In this document: in pieces, positions 11,691 through 22,823 of the stretch
Layout of the letters: every line of letters starts with the position of its first letter
Position numbering within the stretch: position 1 is the first letter of the stretch
Notes under the pieces: generated by a model
Database searches by the model: none
What the model was told of the DNA's origin: nothing
The model's input: the letters and a program-made list of their open reading frames with translations, nothing else
NCBI GenBank assembly: GCA_010356995.1
Contig: ML996704.1
Coordinates: 108,404 to 172,403 of the forward strand
Length of the DNA: 64,000 nt
Direction: 5' to 3'
From: Trichodelitschia bisporula
Lineage: Eukaryota > Ascomycota > Dothideomycetes > Phaeotrichales > Phaeotrichaceae
Made by a program: the position numbers and the translations under genes

Positions 11691-11787
11691 TAAGTTTTTG
11701 TTCCCTCCCTCGTTCTCCCTCACATCGTTTTCTTCCATCCTTCCACGGTCACCTAATACCCAGCAATAAGTACTGATATTGTTGCAG

Positions 11788-12397
11788 ACATTGCTGAATT
11801 TGAACCAAAACACCTGTCCCCAAAGCATCATCAAGGCTCCCAGCTGGAAGGAAAAGGTTCTCGAGATGAACAAGCATGGCCCAAAGCTTGGGAAGGACAC
11901 ATCGGCCCCTGATGGCAACACCGATACTTCGGCTGGTGTCGGTAAGCTTTCACACTCCGAGAAGCTCTTATTCATGCTAATCACGCCGTTATAGCTAGCA
12001 CCCGCACGGCTATATGCCCGGTCGCAAGTCATCCTACGCTTGCAAGGTCATCATGACTGGTCCACAGGGGGGTCAAACGAACGACAAAGCTGCTGAGGCT
12101 ACCACCAACGGGACTGTTGGTACGGATAACGTTGACGGCAGTAAGACTTAACTCATCCCATTTGTATTTGGATACTGACATCGACAGACGAAAACGTCAC
12201 CCCGAAGGCTGCCAAGCTCCGCCGCTGTAAGTGTTTAACCGGAATGTTGATAAGCCTGCGCTTACTCTCATATAATCTCAGAGGCGGGGGTCGCGGGCTC
12301 GGGTCGGAAGCGTCGTTGGACCCTTCTGGATGCGAAGGCGATGGCTTTCACCTCGCAAGATACGGGTGTCTGGGAGGATATACCGGGGGAGAAGTAA
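11788..12397 (+). pseudogene. Cluster gene B: diverged, probably broken paralogue of C
   Basis: Exon-like blocks are 11788-11941, 11995-12140, 12188-12226 (39 nt) and 12282-12397, with introns at the same places as in gene C. The last block read in the C-like frame gives KRRWTLLDAKAM and ends WEDIPGEK, against KRRSTLLGKKAK and WEDLQEED in C. In the homologous phase, exon 2 does not stay open after exon 1, and joining the mini-exon to the last exon makes a TAG. I therefore think it is a pseudogene, unless other splice sites or the start at 12014 are used. All three introns are very similar to those of C while most exon sequence is not. Confidence 0.55.
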
Positions 12398-12914
12398 GGT
12401 CTCCTTTCGGTTGCAACTCATGGCTGGGAGTCGGGCAAAGGAGAGGTGGGTAGAGCCATTTTCCTACAGTAGATAGCTAGGCGTCAGCCGCAAATGTCAC
12501 ATATTTAAGCAGTCAAGCAAGTTTTGAATGAACACGTGGAAGAGAACTTGAAGAGATAACTTACTCCAGGTTTCTGTGTTCAAAGTAAAACGTATAAAAG
12601 TATCGACATTATATATCTTGCGGCCATCTCAGCTCTAGCGAGATGTGCCCCTTGAACGCTTTCAGTTCACTGACTGAAAGCGGGCGATGCTATATCAGAC
12701 AGAAGGTGGTAACGAACGTCCCCTGAAGTGCTCAGCACACAAGCACTATATACTCAAGATGAGAACGTACTTGAGACGAGAGCGGCCTCAGGGCGGATTA
12801 AAGAAGGCCCCCGTTACAAGCTCAGTGGCAGGAATGAGCTCTTGGGTCCTCCAGAGCACAGGCCGGCAAACATAGAGAAGACCGAGCACTTTGATGCTTG
12901 GCGGCTGCCGGTCT
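12398..12914. other. Spacer between genes B and C
   Basis: No supported gene. It contains a short inverted repeat at about 12659-12682 (GCTTTCAGTTCA with TGACTGAAAGC) and ends at the promoter of gene C. Confidence 0.4.
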
Positions 12915-12916
12915 GG

Positions 12917-12927
12917 CTATAAAAGCC
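12917..12927 (+). promoter_or_regulatory. TATA box of gene C
   Basis: GCTATAAAAGC sits inside a near palindrome and is followed by a CT-rich transcription-start-like tract at about 12930-12960. A GTAAGTC donor follows at 13044 in the leader. The start codon of C is about 420 bp further on, leaving room for a 5'-UTR intron. Confidence 0.5.
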
Positions 12928-13346
12928 AGCAGCAAGCTCTCTCCAAGTCTCCTCCATTACAGCCACACCCAACACTCTCTTGCTGTCCCATTACTGCTTT
13001 CTGAACAACCGTTCCCGAACAGTAATTGCTTTGCGTCTACCATGTAAGTCTCCGTCCCTCTCTCTCATAGACACTCGCCTTTCACTACTGTATTTCATCC
13101 TCCTTATATCACCTCCACCTACTGCACCAAAATCGCGTCAGCATAACATTTCCACTTTACAACTCACGTGTACCTTTGTTTTCCTTCATCCGGAAGTCCA
13201 TCTCAGACGTGCCTTTGTTTACCACATCACTTGCTTGGAAACTTCAGTACACAAGACGAAGCGAGGTTCAGGAGGCAAGTATATGTACTGGCATTGATGC
13301 AGTCACTTCCAAGTTCCAAGAACTCCATCAACGTTCACAAGCCATC

Positions 13347-13934
13347 ATGCCTTTGGCCGACATCTTTCGCGAGGCGGCCGAGGACGCTTACAAGCTTGAC
13401 AAGGAGGCTTTGGCCGCTAAGGAAAAGGCGGCCGCTTCGGAGCGGGCCAGTAAGTTTTCACTCCCCGAGCGCGTGTTCTTCATGCTAATTGCGCTTTACA
13501 GTTCAGGAGGAACAGGTCAAGGCGTCCGGCCGCAAGCCGATCATGCAGCGGAAGGTCACTCGGCCCCGTGCCGTCACGATCCTCCGCAAGCAGACTCACG
13601 TTGCTCTGCCCACCATGAAGCCCACTGCGAACGCTTCCGTCGAGGCTGAGGGCAAAGAGAGTAAATTCAATTCATCCCACTTGCAGTCGATGCTGACATG
13701 GACAGACAAAGAGGCCAAGGGTGGAATGGAGACTATGTTCCGTCGCTGTAAGTAGTTATCGACACTGCCGATGAGCCTGCGCTTACCTTTATAGTCTCCA
13801 AGATGCGAATGTCTTCTTCGGCTCAGAAGAACAAGCGCCGTTCCACGCTTCTGGGCAAGAAGGCGAAGTCCTCTAGCACCGACGGCACTGGTGCGGAGGA
13901 CTCCGCTTGGGAGGATCTCCAGGAGGAAGACTAG
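13347..13934 (+). CDS. Cluster gene C: small charged protein of unknown family
   Basis: Exons 13347-13449, 13502-13660, 13706-13747 and 13795-13934 encode 147 residues, and all three introns are phase 1. The N-terminus is an acidic/basic Ala-rich helix-like stretch (MPLADIFREAAEDAYKLDKE). The centre is basic and the C-terminus is Ser/Lys-rich with KRRSTLLGKKAK, then an acidic tail with WEDLQEED. There is no signal peptide, membrane segment or known domain. The 42-nt exon encodes NKEAKGGMETMFRR. The KRRST site is a candidate basophilic-kinase target. It is the intact partner of the adjacent B and shares intron positions and phases with A and D. I do not recognise the family and assign no function. 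Confidence 0.7.
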
Positions 13935-14241
13935 GGAGGGAATTGCTGGGCAGACGACAGTGAGCAGATGGTTGGCTCCCAGGATGCCTTTCCTCCGGAC
14001 TTGACATGATTTCCTCTGTAGTTCTTCTAGCATAGCGACACGTTGACAGAAATTGCACACCTTGCACAAAAGATTGTTCGTGAGCTGTGGCACATCGTCA
14101 AGCAATGAATGTGACATACCCAAAAGACATGGAAGGCCAAGGTGGGGGCTTAATTTCGGAACTGCTTGAGTACTTGCGTCCTGTCATTTGAATCCAAAGA
14201 GCTTAAAGATATCCATACCTCTTGTCGACACCGACCACACC

Positions 14242-14808
14242 ATGACCCCCGCTGCCGCCCCATCAGTTAAGACCCCAACGAAGCTCCGCCGCCCTCCACC
14301 GCGGGTGGAAAAGGCCGCCTTTCCCAGCTTCATCAAGCCGAACGAGAACCGCGCAAAGATGATGTTCAACAACGCGAACGCAAAAGACATGAGCCTCGCA
14401 GAGGCGAACGCCATCACCTTCGATGAGATCAATGCTGGTAAGCCCTGAGTGATTCGAGGGATGAGACGTTGGAGATCCCGAGGCCGGAGGGCCTAGTACG
14501 GATCGTACGGCGATGGGCGGGTCGAGGTCATGGTTACCGTGGGTATGGTTGTTTATTGTTATTGTTATTGCGGAGTGGTGAGTGGTGAGTGGTGGTCACG
14601 GAGGTCCGCATCAAGATCACAACGCTAGTGGCTGACACAGAGATACGTTCATGATGAAGTCTAGGCGGATGAAGAGCACCCACGGTAAGCGGATATCACC
14701 GATTCATAGACATGAGCTGACCTTGTGCCAGAGAAAAAGCGCGACGGCAGCTCAAGGGGCACAATTACCGCACGCCTGAGCAGGCGGCGAAGCCGGGTAC
14801 CCCATTGA
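14242..14808 (+). CDS. Cluster gene D: short member related to gene A
   Basis: Exons 14242-14437, 14643-14684 and 14732-14808 encode 104 residues with phase 1 introns. The first intron is 205 nt, long for this window, and uses the acceptor ACACAGAG. The immediately preceding CAG would give a stop, so this acceptor is chosen by frame and by the match to gene A. The protein starts MTPAAAPSVKTPTKLRRPPP, continues with a Lys/Asn-rich segment, then the 42-nt exon product DTFMMKSRRMKSTH, and ends in an Arg-rich tail with SRRRSRVPH. The exon order and the FDE plus mini-exon pattern match gene A. No localisation signal beyond basic clusters is visible. Confidence 0.55.
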
Positions 14809-14979
14809 GAACGCGCGGAATCGTGCCGACATACCTAAGTCGGGGATCGATAGCCGCTGTGTTCTGTATTGACTGCAAATGAACATCCAGAACGAAAGGT
14901 GGCAGCTGATCGGACTATGAGCAAGGTGTAAGGCGAATCTCCACTTCGGGCATCTTGGATTCATTCAGCATGATCAGCA

Positions 14980-15582
14980 AATGACGGAAGACGCTGAGGT
15001 TGAACTCTGCTTCAAGTGAGTGCGTTGAATTTTTTAAGATGCAACACTGGTCGGAACGATGCATTCCTTAGTGCACAGTTATTTGATGCCTTGGCCTGCG
15101 TTACGATGCTTTGGCGACCAAACTTAGATCGCCCAAGCACCACAACGCAAGCGCAGGCATCAAGAAACTACGCATTAAGGAATATATCCAACCCGTCCAC
15201 GAGAAGCTTGCAGATACGCGGATCCCTCTATCCCGAGGAAGTCATCAGAATCCAGCGGAAAGAAATCGAGGCAACCGACGAGGCAACCGACGAGGCAAAA
15301 GCGGAGCTGTTCGCCCCGCAGCACCTCCCTCCATCAACTTCCGCGAACCTCAACGACATTAATCCAGAAGATATCCTACCTCGAATACCGGAGGTCTTCT
15401 TTGGGGTCGTCATTGACGAGGTTGTATCCGAGATGAAGTCGGGAAGCGGCACGAGCCGTTCGCTAGAGCGGAACGTACCCCTGTCTGCCGCGGCGATTGG
15501 CAAACAGATGATACAGTTGCCTTCCAGGCTTCAGCTTTTGAACCGATGTCGTAAAAATCAGCTTGACGGCGGTTCGGTCTAA
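14980..15582 (+). CDS. Hypothetical protein, model uncertain
   Basis: A frame of 188 codons from 15016 to 15582 has an acidic middle (EEVIRIQRKEIEATDEA), an EDILPRIPEVFFGVVIDEV segment and a basic end. An ATG at 14980 followed by a GTGAGT donor could be an earlier exon start. A second frame at 15111-15362 is Lys/Arg-rich and may be part of a spliced product. I do not recognise a family. It directly follows the small-gene cluster and may or may not belong to it; it lacks a visible 42-nt exon. Confidence 0.35.
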
Positions 15583-15604
15583 CGTTACGCCTGTCAATTC
15601 AGAT

Positions 15605-16738
15605 TCATCCGCGGTGGAGGCTGTTCCCAGGGAGTTCCTCCATGGCAGGGAATGGAGGTTCCTCGTGAAAGCTGGCGCTTATCAGCAAACTGTGGCGCGC
15701 TCGGCATGAGAACGGGACGCGCAACTCATTGGCTTTGGCATTGCAATGATGGATGGGCTCTTCGATGCGACAGGAACGGATACAGCTAATTGGGAGAAGC
15801 AGCGGTATCCATGGAGAGTTTCGTGAGAAGACATCCAGTTCCCACAAGCGGCGCCTCGAGGCGGACCATACTTGCAAGGACGATTTGTCGAGGTTCATGG
15901 TACGCTCACCGTCCCGGTCATGGACCCATAAATTTCTGAGCCATACGTTGAGCAACCCAGGAATATATCCGAAGATGAGAGGTAGTCTGGAGCCGCATGC
16001 TCCAGCAGATGGCCATGATGTTCCAAGGGTTCGGACCAGGGCCGTCCAATCTGCGAAGCATGTCGGCGAGGTGAGCTAGACATGGAGGCAGACGTCTGGG
16101 CTTGTTGTCTCCATCGGCCATCACAGGCTAGACACATGTACCGTGGGTGAAGACATAGGGAGCCCGCCAGAGCGTCGTCGGATTCAGTGAGAGCATGTTG
16201 GGCGCGGCATGTCCATGGACATCCTCGGAATCAACACTCCGAAGAGCGATATCGACACTATTGTCTACTCTTAGCATACGAAATGGTGCATACGGACGGG
16301 AAGGAAGTCCAGACGGATCAGTGATACCTAGCTCCACATCACCAATCAGCTCCCGCACACTAGCGACTTCGACGCCCCAAGCTTCCCATTGCATGGTCGC
16401 TTCGAGGTTCGTCGGCAGGCATGTGATGCATGGGCTCCACCACCTCTCCCGTCGCGCTGCAGAAGGCTGACATTGCTTTTGCAGCACAGTGGTAAGGCTT
16501 ATCGCATCCCAGGATGTTGGCGACATGGTGCGGGAGCTCGTCATCCGGCACCACATCATCGCGAGCTACCCCTCTCGCGTTCGTCGTCGATCGCCCCGCA
16601 CCGGGCGGGCGGACGGCTGAGCTGCTGCCATGTGGGAGGGACCGGTTCGGCTGTTGCGTCCTGCCTCGCGTTGGTGGACGGGCGATAGGGCCAAAGTTGG
16701 TCGGCGATGATCGAATGAGGCGCTGCGGGGAAGCTCAA
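15605..16738 (-). other. Unassigned - strand reading-frame series
   Basis: Successive - strand frames look protein-like: 16556-16738, 16360-16560 (ELPHHVANILGCDKPYHC), 16128-16460 (SVRELIGDVELGITDPSG), 15918-16124 (PNPWNIMAICWSMRLQTTS) and 15605-15955. They are in different frames without clean splice junctions between all of them. This fits either a decayed gene or one whose introns I cannot place. No family is recognised. Confidence 0.3.
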
Positions 16739-17592
16739 TGGTTGGCGCTTGCTATGCTTGCTGTCCCGGTTTTTATAAACAAGGCATCAGCCTTGTAGCA
16801 ATGCTGGCAGGCTGACAGTCGTGGTGGGGGAGCAGACGGGGTATTTGAGGGGGTCGCCGGCCCACGGGCTCCAACGGTCACCAGAAGTGATCGTGCAGTT
16901 GTGCGGAGAAACTCCGAAAACCCTTGTCGATCGTAAGATCGTCTTTGCACCTCTTCACTCTGCATGATTGCATGCATGTCATCGTCTGAGAAATCTCCCC
17001 GCGAACGAACGACGTCAAAATAGGGCGTGGAAAAAAGAAACGGTCGTTCCCCACTGCCGCCTTCACGCCATCTATATCTGGGGGCGCCCCGGTATCATCC
17101 GTTCACCGACCAGACCCTTGCCCATTCAACTAGCCTAGCTCCGCCGCATTGCTACCATTTCTTAACCCTCACAACCCCACACTCTCGATCGTGCCCGGGA
17201 CCTGCAGCAAGATTCTCGAGGCCCAAGACACCAGCTGTTGAGCTGCACAGTGTGCGGCATAGCAAAATATTTGCCGCCGACCGTGGCTCCCCTCACTTCT
17301 TCCCTCGGTTTCGGGTACTCTCTGGCTTCACCTCGCCGAAACCACCGGCCTCCAGATCACCGTACCCTTGTCGGGTAGAAACGGAAGAGAACGAACGATC
17401 GCCTGGCGCGACCACCTCCTCGACTACATCTATCTCACGCTCGCCCATGGATTTATGAGAGCCTAGATCGACAGCGACTCAGGCTCCTGGCATTTCAGAC
17501 GGTACCTGGCTGCCGTCTGGCCGCGTCTTGTCTCACCCACAGCTTTTTCCACCCTCGACAAATCTACCACCTGATCTCTTCAACCGCCCACC
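16739..17592. other. Upstream region of the 17.6-kb gene
   Basis: A + strand frame at 17027-17458 is Pro/Ser/Thr-rich and lies in what is probably the CT-rich leader of the next gene. I do not call it. Confidence 0.4.
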
Positions 17593-18108
17593 ATGACGAC
17601 AAACCGCCCCTTCTTTGCCAACTTCCTGGCAGCCTTCCGTGCACACGCAGCTGTGCAAAAGGCCGCGACCACTGCACCTGCAAGCTCGCAATCATATACA
17701 ACCCACAGCGGCGCACCCGCCACGACCACAACAACCACAACAGCCACTTCCACCTCAAACCAGACCCAGACCTCAACTGCCCACGCCATCCCCTCCAAGC
17801 AGCCCGGTGCCACCACCGTCGCCATCACCACTGTCCGCACGCACTCCACGAACCCGTCGTACTCACACTCGCCTAGCGCCGGCCCCGCGTCACCACCTGC
17901 CGCTGCGTCCATGACAACGGGCGGATTCCCCACAAAGCAGAGGCGGGGATCGGACAGTTCGACAGAGGGGTTTAGGGAAGCTGCGGGAGCGGAAAAGTGG
18001 TATGTTGGGGGCCGGACAGCGGGCGGTGATGAGCGGTTTTACCGCTTAGGCATAGTAAAGCGGCCGCGGAGCATCGACCGTTTGAGCCTGGATCGGATGA
18101 GCTTGTGA
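17593..18108 (+). CDS. Conserved fungal small protein with RFYRLG motif
   Basis: A single-exon frame of 171 residues. The N-terminus MTTNRPFFANFLAAFRAHA is followed by a long Thr/Ser/Ala low-complexity linker and then an ordered-looking end with WYVGGRTAGGDERFYRLG and RSIDRLSLDRMSL. From memory, this C-terminal pattern (GGRTA..GEERFYRL with a repeated DRLS) recurs in uncharacterised Pezizomycotina proteins, so the frame is probably a real gene. No transmembrane segment or catalytic motif is visible and the function is unknown. The linker is encoded by CAC/ACA-rich repeats. Confidence 0.65.
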   Translation: MTTNRPFFANFLAAFRAHAAVQKAATTAPASSQSYTTHSGAPATTTTTTTATSTSNQTQTSTAHAIPSKQPGATTVAITTVRTHSTNPSYSHSPSAGPASPPAAASMTTGGFPTKQRRGSDSSTEGFREAAGAEKWYVGGRTAGGDERFYRLGIVKRPRSIDRLSLDRMSL

Positions 18109-19874
18109 GGTATCTGCATATGGGTTTTCGGGTTGCATTTGGGGCGTTTAGGTTTGATGGGATGGACGGGAAAATGGGCCGGTTTATCACAGCATGTGTT
18201 TAAGTACGGTCGACGGATGTTAGACCACTCGACTGTTGATGGCATTGTGGATTGAAAGCTACAGGATAACAGCATGTAGCCGACACTTGAGCACTAGCAG
18301 CGCCCATAAATGTGCTGAACGCAAGTATCATGAATATCACATTGATTCAGGCGACCAAAGCGAGATGCCTTATAGCCCGACGAGTGATGACCTATCGTGA
18401 ATGGCTGATTGGCCACTATTCTCCCCCGTTGCACCTCTTAGCCATTGACCTCGAGATTTGAGGATGTGAAGTAGAAACCTCCGTTGCAACGAGAACTGCG
18501 CAGTGTGCAGCATGTTCGTACACCTCGACTAAAAGCGCTAGCATATTTCGGCCTTCTTCGAGAGTGTAGGTCACGCTGCTTTCATCGTCGAATTTACACG
18601 GCATGTTTTGCGGTCAATCTGTACATCCGTATATCTCACAGTAGTGTCAAAGAGAGCGCCCATCCGGGACGTCTCAACATAGAACCTCATTATGCTCATC
18701 ATACAATGTGGCAGCAGGCGTTATGGTTATAAATGTGATTGCTAACCAGTACTGTATTATCGCACACATCTTGCCCTTCTATATCTCAGCTGAACTGGTC
18801 GATGTCTTCGTACGGTAACTGTAGGCATTGAGAATTCGTCCGTTTGCGGCGTTGGATTCGGGAGTTCAAGCGGCGACTTTACCAGCCCAAGCACGGTGTC
18901 AAAGTTGGAGATCCTCTTTCAAACGGCACTGAGTTAAAACAGGAGGCTCAATATCCCCTTGTATCGCAGTTTATAGTCCGACGTTCGTATCGCAACTAAC
19001 AACCATTCCTAATCACTCTCTAGTATAGCTGGGTATATATGTCTTAATGGGATCGCCGCGACAGTCAGCCTTTCAATAATCTATTACGAAGATACGACCG
19101 CCGCCGGCTTGGAGAAGACGAATAAAGCATGGCGCATGCGCTCTGCTGTCGTCGGATGCATTGCGACCCACGGGGCTGTCGCGGGCCATTGATGAATCTA
19201 GAGTCTTGGCAGGTCGGCCCGATGCTTTGGGGACACGGGAAGCGAAGTCGCCGCATCCTCCTTGCATTCAGTCTCATCTTTCACAACTTGCGCAAACTCC
19301 ACCAAGGTACGTTTACAAGCCCAAGCTCTGCGAGAGCTTCCTTGCGACCTAGTCCCGACGTTTTCTGTGCCTTTCTTGATGCGCGCCACTAATTCTCATG
19401 CAGCTCGCGACCTTACATCTCCGCTTCTTGTTTCATTCACCTCGCCATTCTCAACCTACGACGCTCGACTTTCCCACAGCGCACGACGTACCTTCTCTCT
19501 ATCTTCAGATCGCCATTGTCGCGTTGACCAGCGTATTGCTCTGCTGTGCCACAGTATCTCTTCCTTGCCATCGAGAGCAGAGTTGCGGAAAAACCGGAAC
19601 GCGTTGTGACGGGCTGGGATGCTAGGTCACATCGCAGAGCATTAGTTGCGCGAAGAGAGAGAACGTGGTGGACGACGGGTCTTGGCTCTGGCGCGGTGCT
19701 TTGGCAGAATCGGTTGTGGTGGGCGTTTGCTTTGGGTGGCATTTACCCTCAGGCTCGACTTGAACTTCGCGATCCTGCGTACCTCCACCTCCACACCTCA
19801 CCGCAACCTCCAACTTCTTACAACCTCCACCACCCACCACCTACATCCCGACTTTCCACCACTTTACAACCACT
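18109..19874. other. Intergenic region and SET2 leader
   Basis: No supported gene from 18109 to about 19100. The stretch from about 19260 to 19874 is CT-rich with short frames and is probably the promoter and leader of SET2. Confidence 0.45.
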
Positions 19875-22823
19875 ATGGCAACTCGTGGTTCAACTCGTCC
19901 CCGCCGGGTGGTAAGCACAATAGAAGAAGATCTGGCAGTATCCTCACTTGAGGACGGCGCGCCCGACAATTTCGTACCCGTCAAGGCCATGTCTCCTAGG
20001 TCGCGCTCACCATCGCTACCTGCGCAGCAGGAGCTCAAAGAACAGAGCCCTTCTATCAAGTTGAAAGTGGAAGATACAGACAATAACACTTTCGAACAGA
20101 CGTCTGATTCAGAGCCAATCAAGGTTGAGAGGCGAGCGCCTAAACTCTCTCGCACTACATCGGGTAAAGCTGCAGCGAACCCGCCAACCCTCTTTCTTGA
20201 GGAGCCAGACATGTACAAGGAGGCGACTTCTTCTTTTGAAGTGATCACAGATTGCTCATACGCTGCCAAAGGGTTGGCGAAGGCGGAGGAGGCCTCAGAG
20301 TGCGAATGTCGCGAGTCGTGGGGTAAGCTGCCGGACACAACCCCCCCCCCGAAATTAGAGGCCCCATGCAACTAACGCCACTGTAGATGCCTCCACAGGG
20401 CATAATGGCGCCTGCAGCGAACACGATGATTGCATCAATCGCATGCTCAAAATCGAGTGCACCGGTAACGGTTTGTGCGGGAAGGATTGCCAAAATCGCC
20501 GTTTTCAGAAAAAGCAGTACGGCGATGTTTCGGTGTTCAAGACGGAGAAGAAGGGCTACGGCCTGCGCGCCAATGTGCAGCTCCACCCCAACGACTTTAT
20601 TTTCGAGTACATCGGCGAAGTCATCGACGAAGCCCGCTTTCGGAAGCGGATGCGCCAGTATGACAATGAAGGCATTAAGCACTTCTACTTCATGTCTATC
20701 AAGAAGGACGAGTTCATCGACGCGACGCGCAAGGGCAACCTTGGCCGCTTCTGCAACCATTCCTGCAGCCCGAATTGCTACGTCGACAAGTGGGTCGTCG
20801 GCAACAAACAGCGCATGGGAATCTTTGCCCTCCGCGAGATCATCCCCGGCGAGGAGCTTGTTTTCGACTACAACGTTGATCGCTACGGCGCAGATCCGCA
20901 GCCGTGCTACTGCGGCGAGCCCAACTGTACAGGTTTCATTGGTGGGAAGACGCAGACTGAGCGCGCGACCAAGCTGTCAGATGCCACGATCGAAGCCCTG
21001 GGTATCGACGATGGGGACAACTGGGACACTGTCGTTTCCAAGAAGCCGAAGCGTGCTCGTAAGGCCAAGGAGGAGGATGAAGACTACGTCAACACTGCCC
21101 AGGCCAAGGAATTGGAGCAGGATGGCGTGACGAACGTCATCGCTACTCTGATGCAATGCACGGAGAAGTGGATTGCTGTCAAACTCCTCAATCGCATACA
21201 GCGCTCTTCCGACAACCAGGACGTCATGTACCGAATTCTCCAGATGCACGGATACCGCGCTTTCAAGATCGTGCTCGGCACCTTCATGGACGACGCGAAC
21301 GTCTGTCTCCAGGTCCTTGGGTTGTTGAAGAAGCTCCCTCGTCTTAGTCGCAACAAGATCGAAAAGGCGAAGATTGAGGAAACAGTGGTGCAGCTCAAGA
21401 CTCACGACGATGAGTTGGTTGTTGCGCAGTCCGCTGAAATCCTGGAGGAATGGAGCAACCTCACGACTGGGTATCGTATTCAGAAGCGCGATCCAAAGAC
21501 CGTCCCTACAGAGTCGGCGTATGCGCGCGAGCGGCGCCAGCGCTCCCCATCTCCTAGCCGCAACCGCACGCGCACGCGATCGGTCACCCCGCCCAGCGGC
21601 CCGTCGGCTCCCACTGGACCGCGCAACAACGTCCCTCAGCGAAACCACTTCAACGGGCCTCGCCCTTTCCGCCGACCTCCTCCCGTTCCCTTGCCTTCAG
21701 GTTGGTTCCAGGCCATAGACGTCAACGGGAAGGTGTACTACTACACCAGCTCAGGCCAGACTACGTGGGCTCGACCGACTGAACCTGTTGTGCAGGCGCC
21801 GCCGAAGCCTTCGCATAACGAGCGCCTGCAACAAATCATCAACGAATGCATCAAGGCTACTGTCATGGAGCGCACGTCTGGTACGACCACACCGAAAGCC
21901 CTAGACGAAGAACCAGTGAAGCCCAAGCCAAAGAAGGAAGAGAAGTGGAAGTCTCTGTCTTTGGAGAAGCAGCAGAAACTGTACGAGAACACGGTTTGTG
22001 GCTCCTGCCTCGTTGCTTCTTATGCTAACATGTGCAGCTCTTTCCTCACATCAAGCCGGTAGTCGACAAGTTCCGCAAGAAGCTTCCGCGCGATGATTTG
22101 AAGCGCCTGGCTAAGGAGGTATGTGTGCCTGTTCTCTCAATTTGCCATCGCTGACAGTTTCAGGTCTCCAAGATTCTGATGGAGAAAGACTACAAGAAGG
22201 GCCGCGTAACCGATCCGACGCGCATCACAGACAAACAAGCGAAGGCGGTTCGCCAGTTCACAACTGAATTCTTCCAAAAGGCCGTCGTCAAACATGCTGA
22301 GCACCTGAAGCGGAAGGCTGAGCGCGCTGCGAAGAAGGATCCGAGGAAGAGCCCTGCTCCCAAGGAGGCGTCGATGGAGCCATCTGCTGTAAACACTCCT
22401 GACTCTCCCGTCTTCGAACTTCAGAAGGATATTGAGATGTCTGATGATGAAGATATGGTGCTGGCTAGCCGCAGCGACTCGCCTGCTCCGGGCAAGCGCA
22501 GTCGCAGTGTGGAGGATAACGACGACGAGCCGAACACTTTGTCGGCCAAGAAGCAGCGCCTGAGTGCACCGCCTCCTCCCCCCCCGCCGCCTCCGCCTGC
22601 TGAGGATGTTGAACCTGAAGATGATGCTGTCGGCTTCGTGAAGATGAACGGCTGGAAGGCTGCGGAAGTGGTTAAGCAGGAGCCGTCGCCCGCGGATACG
22701 GACACCAACCAAGATGCTGATGGCGAGAATATTGGTCGCACCACCCCGGTACATCTTGCTACACCGCTGACCGCCGATTATGAAGGTGAACGCAAGCTCA
22801 ACGGTCACAAAGTTTCATCGTAA
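19875..22823 (+). CDS. set2: Histone H3 lysine-36 methyltransferase SET2
   Basis: Exons 19875-20322, 20387-21993, 22038-22118 and 22164-22823 keep frame and give 931 residues. SET2 methylates H3K36 during transcription elongation while bound to RNA polymerase II. Domains in order are a disordered acidic N-terminus, the AWS Cys cluster (ECECRESWG to [10 protein letters not shown], about 140-180), the SET domain with [12 protein letters not shown] and ELVFDYN (about 195-312), post-[13 protein letters not shown] (about 318-334), an Arg/Ser-rich linker, a WW domain [16 protein letters not shown] (about 584-612) and an SRI-type domain near 680-780 crossing introns 2 and 3. The tail has a poly-Pro run and acidic segments. 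Intron 1 holds a run of about 13 C. Length and order match filamentous-fungal SET2. Confidence 0.95.
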
